Part shown: in pieces, positions 6,646 through 13,020 of the stretch
How the letters are laid out: the number at the start of each line of letters is the position of its first letter
Position numbering within the stretch: the stretch's first letter is position 1
Assembly (NCBI GenBank): GCA_018814945.1
Contig: JAHIYT010000173.1
Span: 1 to 13,481, forward strand
Direction of reading: 5' to 3'
Length of the DNA: 13,481 nucleotides
DNA from: Patescibacteria group bacterium
GTDB lineage: Bacteria > Patescibacteriota > Gracilibacteria > UM-FILTER-43-11
Notes under the pieces: generated by a model
What the model was told of the DNA's origin: nothing
The model's database searches: none
The model's input: only the letters and a program-made list of their open reading frames with translations
Position numbers and translations under genes: made by a program

Positions 6646-6699
6646 AATAATATAAACTTTATTAAGTAAATGGAGCTTATTTTACTACTAATCTAACAA

Positions 6700-7824
6700 A
6701 TGTCAAGTACCAGAGAAGCTAAATGCCCATACTTCGGCAAATGTGGCGGATGTGCCACCCAACACCTTCCATATGAGGTGCAATTGGAAAACAAGAAAAA
6801 GCGTCTAATACAAGAGATAAGCTATACCGATATTCAAGTTTTCTCTGACGAAGAATGGCTTTACCGCAATCGTATGGATATGACATTTACTCCGGAAGGC
6901 ATTGGCTTTCGTGAAAAAGGAAAATGGTGGAAAGCACTACCGGTTGCTGAATGCGTAATCTCCAATAAAAAACTAAATGAACTAAACAAAGAAATATGCG
7001 ACTTTTTTGGTCCGAATTACGATTCCTTTAACGTAAAAAGCCATGAGGGTACGTTTAAATATGCGGTTATTCGCACTCCACAAAATGATTCTTCAGTTTC
7101 TATTGTACTAAACAAACAATCTCCAAATCTGGCAGAGGCAGAAGAAAAGGTCAGGCAGTTCGCCAAAAAAACCACTGCAAATAACGTCTTAATCACTTAT
7201 TGCAAAGCCAAAAGTTCTCAGAGTATTGGTGAAGAATACGAAGTGGTGAAGGGAAGTGATTTTCTCGAAGAAGACATAATGGGTAAAACATTCCATTACA
7301 GCGCTCAGGGCTTCTTTCAGAACAACTCGGTTATGGCAGAAAAAATGCACGAATATGTGCACGAGCTACTGAAGTCTCACAAATCCGATAAATATGTATC
7401 ATTACTCGATTTATACGGTGGAGTTGGCGCATTTGGAATAATTAATGCGGACTTATTCCACAAAGTAATATCAGTCGAAAGTTTTGAAGGTTGTACCGTT
7501 GCTGCAAATGAAAACATCAAACGAAACGAGCTCAAAAACGTCGAAGCCATTTGCATGGATGCCAAGCGCTTAAAACAAGTCAAATTCCCGGAAGATCAGT
7601 ATATAATCACCGATCCACCTCGCAGCGGAATGAGTCAGGAAACTATTATTGAGATAAATAAGCTAAAGCCAAAAGTTTTAATCTATATCTCATGTAATGT
7701 GGAGCAACTCGGAAAAGACCTGCCAAAATTGAAAGAATATAAGATTAAATCAGCAGCAATATTCGACTTATTCCCACAAACCAACCATATGGAATCAGTG
7801 ATTGAGCTTATTAGAGCTTCTTAA
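6700..7824 (+). CDS. TrmA/RlmC/RlmD-family RNA (uracil-5-)-methyltransferase
   Basis: This is a SAM-dependent enzyme that would methylate C5 of a uridine in rRNA or tRNA. The N-terminus carries a [4Fe-4S] signature: C9, C15 and C18 (CX5CGGC) plus C85. The central segment has the QGFFQNN motif (203-209). The Rossmann SAM site is LLDLYGGVGAFG (235-246). TDPPRSG (304-310), the nucleophile in YISCN (C332), and the C-terminal FPQTNHMESV (358-367) complete the catalytic set. The sequence starts directly at the cluster region; the TRAM domain found in RlmD is missing, so 374 residues is short for that subgroup. TrmA itself lacks the iron-sulfur motif, so an RlmC/RlmD-like rRNA target is the better guess. 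The last 14 bases overlap the end of the convergent HD-domain gene. Confidence 0.88.
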   Translation: MSSTREAKCPYFGKCGGCATQHLPYEVQLENKKKRLIQEISYTDIQVFSDEEWLYRNRMDMTFTPEGIGFREKGKWWKALPVAECVISNKKLNELNKEICDFFGPNYDSFNVKSHEGTFKYAVIRTPQNDSSVSIVLNKQSPNLAEAEEKVRQFAKKTTANNVLITYCKAKSSQSIGEEYEVVKGSDFLEEDIMGKTFHYSAQGFFQNNSVMAEKMHEYVHELLKSHKSDKYVSLLDLYGGVGAFGIINADLFHKVISVESFEGCTVAANENIKRNELKNVEAICMDAKRLKQVKFPEDQYIITDPPRSGMSQETIIEINKLKPKVLIYISCNVEQLGKDLPKLKEYKIKSAAIFDLFPQTNHMESVIELIRAS

Positions 7825-8371
7825 GCCCTTGCCACCAATTAGTTGAACTCACATTAATCATTTCCTCCAGTAGCTCTTTGGCAGATTCTGTCTGAAGTTT
7901 TTTTCTTACATTATTCACCCAGTCTTCCGCTGATTTATGCCCGGTATCCATATATTCCTTTGCGGTTATTGCTTGCTCCAAGTAATCCGCATCTTTTGCG
8001 ATATTACCAGCCTCTGATTTGCGATTTTCAACCTCATCCCACATTTCAAACAGCTCACCACCATCACTTAATTCAGATGTTTGGTCTTTCACAGCTTTTT
8101 CTTCATTAGCATCGACATAGTTATTAGCAATTTTATTAATATCACCAACTCGGCATTCGCCCATATCATGAAAGGCGATCATAGTTACAATTTCATATGG
8201 GTCTTTATGTCCCTCCATCTTGGCCAAAAAGAAGCCAATTTGAGCAGCTCTAAGGCTATGCTCCGCTACACTTTCGGGCTTATCTACATTAGCGACCCTC
8301 CAGCCATCGTGCTCTATCTTTCGTAATTGACCAAGTTCAAACAGAAAATTGATTAATTTTTTATTATCCAT
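7811..8371 (-). CDS. HD-domain hydrolase, YfbR/HDDC2-like
   Basis: This is a 186-residue metal-dependent phosphohydrolase. Metal ligands of the HD fold are visible: H38 in SVAEHS, H68-D69 in AFHDMGE, and a late aspartate in KDADYLEQ (D127 or D129). Order and spacing match the YfbR/HDDC2 group, whose characterised members are 5'-deoxynucleotidases acting on dNMPs. Other HD proteins with this architecture have different substrates, so the activity is inferred. The sequence EHDGWRVANVDKPESVAEHS at the N-terminus is typical of this group. The gene is divergent from rpsB and shares a promoter region with it. The 3' end overlaps the convergent methyltransferase gene by 14 bases, with no room for a terminator between them. 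Confidence 0.82.
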   Translation of the reverse strand: MDNKKLINFLFELGQLRKIEHDGWRVANVDKPESVAEHSLRAAQIGFFLAKMEGHKDPYEIVTMIAFHDMGECRVGDINKIANNYVDANEEKAVKDQTSELSDGGELFEMWDEVENRKSEAGNIAKDADYLEQAITAKEYMDTGHKSAEDWVNNVRKKLQTESAKELLEEMINVSSTNWWQGLKKL

Positions 8372-8393
8372 AGGTATTTTTTAAATCGGTTTT

Positions 8394-8421
8394 ATATTAG
8401 CATTTTTCCTTGCAAATGAAA
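8394..8421 (-). promoter_or_regulatory. Candidate promoter for HD-domain gene
   Basis: Minus strand: TTTCAT (8421-8416), 16-bp spacer, extended -10 TGCTAATAT (8402-8394). Expected start is near 8387, giving a leader of about 16 nt. It overlaps the -35 region of the rpsB promoter on the other strand. Confidence 0.4.
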
Positions 8422-8427
8422 TGCTAA
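8397..8427. promoter_or_regulatory. 9-bp inverted repeat between divergent HD and rpsB promoters
   Basis: TTAGCATTT (8397-8405) and AAATGCTAA (8419-8427) form a perfect 9-bp inverted repeat with a 13-bp centre. It covers the -35 box of the rpsB promoter and the -10 box of the HD-gene promoter. Position and symmetry suit an operator, but no regulator is identifiable. Confidence 0.4.
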
Positions 8428-8438
8428 ACCGCTAAAAT
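8410..8438 (+). promoter_or_regulatory. Sigma70-like promoter of the rpsB operon
   Basis: TTGCAA (8410-8415), exact 17-bp spacer, TAAAAT (8433-8438). Expected transcription start is near 8445, leaving a leader of about 100 nt before rpsB. Confidence 0.6.
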
Positions 8439-8444
8439 ATCAGG

Positions 8445-8544
8445 GCTTTATTTATATAAGTCTTATTTTCGATCTGTGCATCCTGTCCCGCCAAGAGGGA
8501 TCCAAGTGCAGAAATGAAGAAATAGGGCGATAACCACAAGGATT
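8445..8544 (+). promoter_or_regulatory. rpsB mRNA leader, possible S2 autoregulatory site
   Basis: About 100 transcribed bases precede rpsB, against leaders of roughly 16-35 nt inferred at other promoters here. The segment 8473-8512 is locally GC-richer and can fold: CTGTGC (8474-8479) pairs with GTGCAG (8506-8511), and inside it TCCC (8486-8489) pairs with GGGA (8497-8500). The last bases include AAGGA (8538-8542), one of the few Shine-Dalgarno-like elements in the window, although very close to the ATG. In E. coli S2 represses rpsB-tsf through its leader; the same role here is inferred. Confidence 0.45.
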
Positions 8545-9231
8545 ATGTCAGACATTTCTTTAAAAGAGATGGCAGCAAGTGCAGTGCACTTTGGCCATCC
8601 AACCCACAAATGGAACCCTAAAATGAAACCCTACCTATATGGTAGTCGATATGGGATCCATGTTTTTGATCTTAAAAAAACTGCAGAGTTTCTAATTAAG
8701 GCTCTTGATTTTTTGGCAGATAGCGCTCGTCAGAACAAAGAAATTCTATTTGTAGGCACCAAACAACAATGCCGCAAGCTACTTAAAGAGATTAAAGAAT
8801 CTACTGGGATGCCAATCGTAACCGACAAATGGATTCCTGGACTTCTTACAAACTTTAAGACAATTAAAGAACGTATTAATTACTTCAAAAAGCTTAAAGA
8901 GGATGATAGTAAAGGTGAGCTTTCTAAATACACCAAAAAGGAGCAAATGAAGCTTAGAAAAAAGATACAGGATCTTTCTACTTCACTTTCCGGTGTGGAA
9001 AATATGCAAGGTACGCCTGACGTTATTTTCATTGCTGATATTTGTAGAGATAATATCGCAGTAAAAGAGGCTCGACGCTTAAAGATACCAGTTGTAGCCA
9101 TTGTGGATAGCAATTCCGATCCGGATATAGTTGATTATGTAATTCCGGCTAATGACGATGCTATTAAATCCCTCTCTTACATTTTAGGTCTAGTAAAAGA
9201 GGCTGTAAGTCAAAAGAAGAGTAAGAAATAA
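8545..9231 (+). CDS. rpsB: 30S ribosomal protein S2
   Basis: This protein binds the 30S subunit near the head-body junction and helps recruit S1 in other bacteria. Family features are clear: AVHFGHPTHKWNPKMKPY (13-30), YGSRYGIHVFDLKKT (32-46), EILFVGTKQQ (66-75), then TDKWIPGLLTNFKTI (98-112) and the C-terminal PDVIFIADICRDNIAVKEARRL with VDSNSDPD. At 228 residues it is close to the usual 230-250 and ends in a short lysine-rich tail. It heads an operon with a small membrane protein gene and tsf. The normal bacterial order rpsB-tsf is kept but interrupted. Confidence 0.97.
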   Translation: MSDISLKEMAASAVHFGHPTHKWNPKMKPYLYGSRYGIHVFDLKKTAEFLIKALDFLADSARQNKEILFVGTKQQCRKLLKEIKESTGMPIVTDKWIPGLLTNFKTIKERINYFKKLKEDDSKGELSKYTKKEQMKLRKKIQDLSTSLSGVENMQGTPDVIFIADICRDNIAVKEARRLKIPVVAIVDSNSDPDIVDYVIPANDDAIKSLSYILGLVKEAVSQKKSKK

Positions 9232-9238
9232 TATTATT

Positions 9239-9294
9239 GTCGCTTGTCTTTCGTCTTTGATTTTTCGAACGACAAACGACTAACGACTAATCAT
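9239..9294. repeat. Eight-heptad inverted array between rpsB and the membrane protein gene
   Basis: Fifty-six bases divide exactly into eight 7-bp units. Three start with GTC (9239, 9246, 9253), one T-rich unit forms the centre (9260), three end in CGAC (9267, 9274, 9281; NAACGAC), and a degenerate unit follows (9288). The two arms are imperfect reverse complements: GTCGCTTGTC against GACAAACGAC, with one mismatch in ten. Outside them, TAATATT flanks both sides (9229 and 9295). Confidence 0.88.
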
Positions 9295-9301
9295 TAATAT
9301 T

Positions 9302-9796
9302 ATGGAAGAAGAAACAACTACACCACAGGAGGAGAATGTAGAGACACAACATGTTGCGTCTAAAACAGATGACGACGTGGAAAAGAAAGAAGAGCCCAAA
9401 AAAGAAGAAGAAATTCAAGAGATGACAACCCTTCATGAGAGAACAATCGCAGCCTTAAGTTATGTTGGGTTTCTGGCAATAGTTCCCTTTTATCTGAAAA
9501 AAGACAGTAAATTTTGCCGTTTTCACGGTAAGCAGGGGCTTTTAGTTGCGATGATCTTTTTCTTCGCTAAATTGCTACTTGTTATCGACTTACTAATGGA
9601 TTTGGCTCTTATAATGCAATTCGCAATTTTCCTTTGGATGGGATTCGCCGCACTTTCTGGGAAATGGAAAAAGATGCCATGGATTTATAACAAATCTTGT
9701 CAGCTAGAAGACCAACTTAGCCTGAAAACTAAGGAGGAAGAGGCAGAGGAGGCAGGACTTAAACCGGGTGAAGTAAAATCTAATGAAGATGAATAA
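9302..9796 (+). CDS. Small Tic20/DUF4870-like membrane protein within the rpsB-tsf operon
   Basis: This is a 164-residue protein with long charged tails around a hydrophobic core. Residues 1-43 are glutamate/lysine-rich and probably disordered. Three hydrophobic segments follow (about 48-64, 78-95 and 97-118). The core pattern HERTIAALSYVGFLAIVPFY (45-64), then KFCRFHGKQGLLVAMIFFF, resembles the DUF4870/Tic20-like family, in which a conserved H..QG sits at the second helix. The C-terminus (about 135-164) is again acidic. The family has no settled bacterial function. Its position between rpsB and tsf, co-directional and without a visible promoter, implies co-expression with translation genes. 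The ATG at 9302 is chosen because the frame is closed by the repeat upstream. The homology call is moderate. Confidence 0.72.
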   Translation: MEEETTTPQEENVETQHVASKTDDDVEKKEEPKKEEEIQEMTTLHERTIAALSYVGFLAIVPFYLKKDSKFCRFHGKQGLLVAMIFFFAKLLLVIDLLMDLALIMQFAIFLWMGFAALSGKWKKMPWIYNKSCQLEDQLSLKTKEEEAEEAGLKPGEVKSNEDE

Positions 9797-9859
9797 AATT
9801 TTTAATTTACATTTTACAATTTTCAAACACTTTAAAATTTAGAACTTAAAATTTAGAAT
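9797..9859. repeat. Nine-heptad inverted array filling the gap before tsf
   Basis: The gap between the stop codon at 9794-9796 and the tsf ATG at 9861 is 64 bases, of which 63 (9797-9859) parse into nine 7-bp units. The left side has AATTTNN-type units (9797-9824), the centre is AAACACT (9825-9831), and the right side alternates TTAAAAT and TTAGAAY (9832-9859). The arms are imperfect complements. The centre resembles that of the 4303-4366 array (AAAC followed by a T-run). Confidence 0.85.
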
Positions 9860-9860
9860 T

Positions 9861-10625
9861 ATGATAACCGCATCTCAAGTAAATTCACTTCGCCAAAGAA
9901 CAGGTGTTTCTATGATGGCTTGTAAAAAAGCACTAGAAGAATCTGGTGGTGATGAAGAAAAAGCAATTGATATCCTTCGTAAAAAAGGTGAAGCAAAAGC
10001 AGCAACTAAAGCTGATCGTGAAACTAAAGAAGGACTAATTACTACTAAAATTGATGGAAACAAAGCTGTAATTGTTACTCAATACTGTGAAACAGATTTT
10101 GTAGCCAAGAACGAAGAATTTGTTACCATTGCAAATAATGCTGTAGCTAAAGCTTTATCAGATGGTATTGACGCCGCAAAAACTGATGCAGAAGTAGCTC
10201 TTAAAGAACTATTCACAAAATTAGGTGAAAACATGTCCATTGAAATCGATTTAATGGAAGGTGAAGGTTTGGCTGAATATGTTCATACCAACGGTAAAGT
10301 TGGAACTGTTGTAAATCTTCAATCTCCAGATTCTGAAAAGGCTCGTGACGTTGCTATGCACATTACAGCTATGAATCCGGTTGTGATTAATCCAGAAGAC
10401 CTACCAGAAGACGTTGTAATCAGAGAACGTGATATTTGGAAGGAGCAACTAATAAATGAAGGTAAGCCAGAAGAGATGGTAGGTAGAATTATGGAAGGTA
10501 AAGAAAAGAAATTCCGTGAAGAATCAGCTCTAATCAAACAATCTTTTGTAAAAGACGGAGAGCAGACAGTTGAACAGTATTTAGAAGGAAATACAGTTAC
10601 AAGTTTTGTGAGAAAGGGGATATAA
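9861..10625 (+). CDS. tsf: Elongation factor Ts
   Basis: EF-Ts is the guanine-nucleotide exchange factor that recycles EF-Tu-GDP. The N-terminal UBA-like domain reads VNSLRQRTGVSMMACKKALE (7-26) with DEEKAIDILRKKG. The core contains the diagnostic CETDFVAKNEEF (about 76-87), and later HITAMNPVVI and the C-terminal QSFVKDGEQTVEQYL. At 254 residues it is slightly shorter than the roughly 280 of E. coli EF-Ts, within the bacterial range. It is last in the rpsB operon. The stop codon is followed within 3 bases by a period-7 array and then a strong terminator. The start codon directly abuts another repeat, with no Shine-Dalgarno. Confidence 0.96.
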   Translation: MITASQVNSLRQRTGVSMMACKKALEESGGDEEKAIDILRKKGEAKAATKADRETKEGLITTKIDGNKAVIVTQYCETDFVAKNEEFVTIANNAVAKALSDGIDAAKTDAEVALKELFTKLGENMSIEIDLMEGEGLAEYVHTNGKVGTVVNLQSPDSEKARDVAMHITAMNPVVINPEDLPEDVVIRERDIWKEQLINEGKPEEMVGRIMEGKEKKFREESALIKQSFVKDGEQTVEQYLEGNTVTSFVRKGI

Positions 10626-10777
10626 CATTTCTGATCTCAGATTTCAGATTTGTGATTTTATTTTGCATTCGAGACTTATAAATTACAAAAAATCCCGTCT
10701 GCCTAAGGCAAGACGGGATTTTTAAATGTTTAAATGAGAATCTGAGATCCGAGATCTGAGATCTGAGATCAGAAATG
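10626..10777. repeat. Heptad inverted arms enclosing the tsf/pnp terminator
   Basis: The left arm (10628-10662) has 7-bp units of TTTCAGA type; the right arm (10739-10773) has units of GATCTGA type. Bases 10626-10642 are perfectly complementary to 10761-10777, and about 27 of the first 31 positions match. The arms start 1 base after the tsf stop codon and end next to the pnp stop codon, with the terminator hairpin at the centre. Confidence 0.88.
10687..10723. terminator. Bidirectional intrinsic terminator between tsf and pnp
   Basis: AAAAATCCCGTCT pairs with AGACGGGATTTTT, and GCC-TAA-GGC extends the stem inward, with one unpaired A on the right side. The A-run on the left and the T-run on the right make it functional on both strands, as expected between two convergent operons. 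Confidence 0.92.
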
Positions 10778-12895
10778 TTAGTCAGCCTTTGGCTGAGGTA
10801 CTCCTTTCATTGTTAATTTAAATCTTCCTTGTCTTTCATCAATCTCAAGAAGTTTAACATTAACAATCTGCCCCTCTTTTATAAGTGTATTAACGTCTTT
10901 AACAAATTCATCAGATATTTCAGATACATGAACCATACCTTCTTTACCAGGCATAAATTCTACAATTGCACCGAATTCTAAAACTTTAGTTACCTTACAA
11001 TTCTCATAAGTTTTACCCTTTTCAGGATCGGCAACAATACTTTCTACCCAAGCTTTTGCTTTTGCACCAGCTTCACCATTTGGTGTAGTGATAACAAGAG
11101 TTCCATCATCATCTATATCCAATGAGTCGATTCCGCATTCATCAATAATCTTGTTGATAACTTCACCACCTGGTCCGATAACGAATCTGATCTTTTCTGG
11201 GTTAATCTTCATTGTTATCAACTGTGGAGCAAATGGAGAAAGTTCTTTTCTTGGTTCAGCAATTACTTTAATCATTGTATCCAAAATCTCTAATCTACCT
11301 TTTTTAGCAGCAGCAAGAGCTTCAACAAATATCTTATCTGGGATAGCTTTTAGCTTAATATCCATTTGGATAGCAGTAATACCATCTTTAGTACCAGTTA
11401 CTTTAAAGTCCATATCACCACCCATATCCTCTTCGTCTTGCAAGTCTGTAAGGATCTTGTAAAGATCTGGATTGTGATGAGAAGTCATAAGACCCATAGC
11501 AATACCTGCCACAGGCTTCTTAATAGGTACACCAGCGTCCATCAAAGCAAGTGTAGACCCACAAGTAGCGGCCATAGAACTTGAACCGTTAGAAGCCAAA
11601 ATCTCGGTTACTGTACGAATGGTATAAGGGAATTCTTCTTTGCTTGGTAAAACGGGCATAATAGCACGTTCAGCAAGAGCACCGTGACCAATTTCACGAT
11701 TACCTGTAAATAATCTGTTATTTGTTTCACCAACAGAAAATGGTGGGAAATTATAATGATGGAAATAAGTTTTTTTGAATTCTCCTTCAATTCCATCAAG
11801 AATTTGAGCATCTCCAGGTGCGCCAAGAGTACAAGTAGTTAGCCCCTGTGTTTCACCACGGTTAAATAAACCAGATCCATGAGTTCTAGGCAGTAATCCA
11901 ACCTCGACGCTTAATGGTCTGATTTGATCCATTTTCCTTCCCCCTATACGCTTGTCATTTTCCAGAATATTCTTACGTACGGTGTGTTTAACCAATTTAT
12001 CTACAGCTTGTCCTACTTGAGGTAGTTCATCTTCATCAACTTTATCTTTAAAGTATTCAGTAGCCTCATTAGAAATCTCTCTAAAATAACCAAAACGCTC
12101 CAATTTACCTGGTTTATTGTAAAGAGCATCCATTATCTTATCGGCATAAGTTTTATCAATGTAATCAATAATAGCTGGGTTCTTTTCAGGAGCAATGAAC
12201 TCAATCCTTTCTTTTCCAACCTCTTTTTGAATACCTTGTATAAATGATGCTATTTTTGTTGCCCATTTTTTACCAAATTGCATAGCCTCAAGCATTTTCT
12301 CCTCAGGTACTTCATTTGCACCAGCTTCAATCATAACAATATTCTCTGTATCGGTTGATACAATCAAATCTAAATCAGATTTCTTACGAGCCTCAAATGT
12401 TGGATTGAGTACAAATTCACCATCAATTATTCCAACACGTACTGTTGCTGTAGGACCTTCAAATGGAATGTCAGAAATGCTTAAAGCCACGCTTCCTGCA
12501 ATAGTAGCGATCATATCATGCTCATTTTCCCTATCATAAGAAAGGGTAGTAAGCATCACTTGAATATCTTGGTGAAAACCTTTAGGAAAAAGTGGGCGAT
12601 AAGTTCTATCTGCCACGCGGGCCATAAGAACCTTATCGTCACTAGGGCGAGTCTCACGCTTAACAAAACGGCTAGATTTAATCATACCGCTTGCATAGAA
12701 CTTTTCCTGGTAATTTACCATCAAAGGTAAAAAATCAACACCGGGACGAGCATCTTTGCTCATCACGGCAGTAGCAAGAATAACCGTATCGCCATAGCGA
12801 ACGGTACAGCTACCATTACATTGTTGAGCAAGTTTTCCAACTTCAACAATGAATTCCTTGTTGCCCATAGGCAAACTAAAACTTTTTGGTTTCAT
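10778..12895 (-). CDS. pnp: Polyribonucleotide nucleotidyltransferase (PNPase)
   Basis: PNPase is a trimeric 3'-to-5' phosphorolytic exoribonuclease of mRNA decay. The 705 residues are full length. A first RNase PH-like domain (roughly 10-135) is followed by the helical linker (about 240-320). The catalytic second RNase PH-like domain contains TRTHGSGLFNRGETQ-like sequence, HYNFPPFSVGE, GSSSMAATCGSTLALMDAG and GGDMDFKVTGT. A KH domain has the GXXG loop IGPGGEVI (about 575-585). An S1 domain (about 625-700) includes FGAIVEFMPGKEGMVHVSEI. The protein ends only a few residues after S1. It is transcribed after rpsO, the order found in E. coli. A long stem-loop in the intervening RNA suggests processing-based control. 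The start ATG at 12895 has no Shine-Dalgarno. Confidence 0.97.
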   Translation of the reverse strand: MKPKSFSLPMGNKEFIVEVGKLAQQCNGSCTVRYGDTVILATAVMSKDARPGVDFLPLMVNYQEKFYASGMIKSSRFVKRETRPSDDKVLMARVADRTYRPLFPKGFHQDIQVMLTTLSYDRENEHDMIATIAGSVALSISDIPFEGPTATVRVGIIDGEFVLNPTFEARKKSDLDLIVSTDTENIVMIEAGANEVPEEKMLEAMQFGKKWATKIASFIQGIQKEVGKERIEFIAPEKNPAIIDYIDKTYADKIMDALYNKPGKLERFGYFREISNEATEYFKDKVDEDELPQVGQAVDKLVKHTVRKNILENDKRIGGRKMDQIRPLSVEVGLLPRTHGSGLFNRGETQGLTTCTLGAPGDAQILDGIEGEFKKTYFHHYNFPPFSVGETNNRLFTGNREIGHGALAERAIMPVLPSKEEFPYTIRTVTEILASNGSSSMAATCGSTLALMDAGVPIKKPVAGIAMGLMTSHHNPDLYKILTDLQDEEDMGGDMDFKVTGTKDGITAIQMDIKLKAIPDKIFVEALAAAKKGRLEILDTMIKVIAEPRKELSPFAPQLITMKINPEKIRFVIGPGGEVINKIIDECGIDSLDIDDDGTLVITTPNGEAGAKAKAWVESIVADPEKGKTYENCKVTKVLEFGAIVEFMPGKEGMVHVSEISDEFVKDVNTLIKEGQIVNVKLLEIDERQGRFKLTMKGVPQPKAD

Positions 12896-12922
12896 AAAAT
12901 AGAATTATTTAGGATGTAAAAT

Positions 12923-13014
12923 AATTCCCGTAAACCATGAAAGTTCCAAATAAAAGATCACCAGATTATTTGATGCACTTTAATTTGAAACTTTTTTTCA
13001 TGATTCCAGGAATT
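12923..13014 (-). promoter_or_regulatory. Long stem-loop between rpsO and pnp, possible RNase III site
   Basis: On the minus strand, 13014-12983 pairs with 12951-12923. From the base of the stem, AAUUCC pairs with GGAAUU. An almost continuous helix of about 18 bp with one bulged A follows (allowing G-U pairs). A second helical block of about 13 bp comes after a 4-A bulge. The loop is about 31 nt. The stem begins 6 nt after the rpsO stop codon. In E. coli, RNase III cuts a hairpin at this same gene junction and PNPase then destabilises its own mRNA. Here the fold is seen in sequence and the function is inferred. Confidence 0.65.
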
Positions 13015-13020
13015 TTAACT

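Noticed and set aside
11088..11826. Several 70-125-codon frames opposite or out of frame within pnp
   Set aside because: They overlap conserved PNPase catalytic sequence and have no recognisable product; they are frame shadows.
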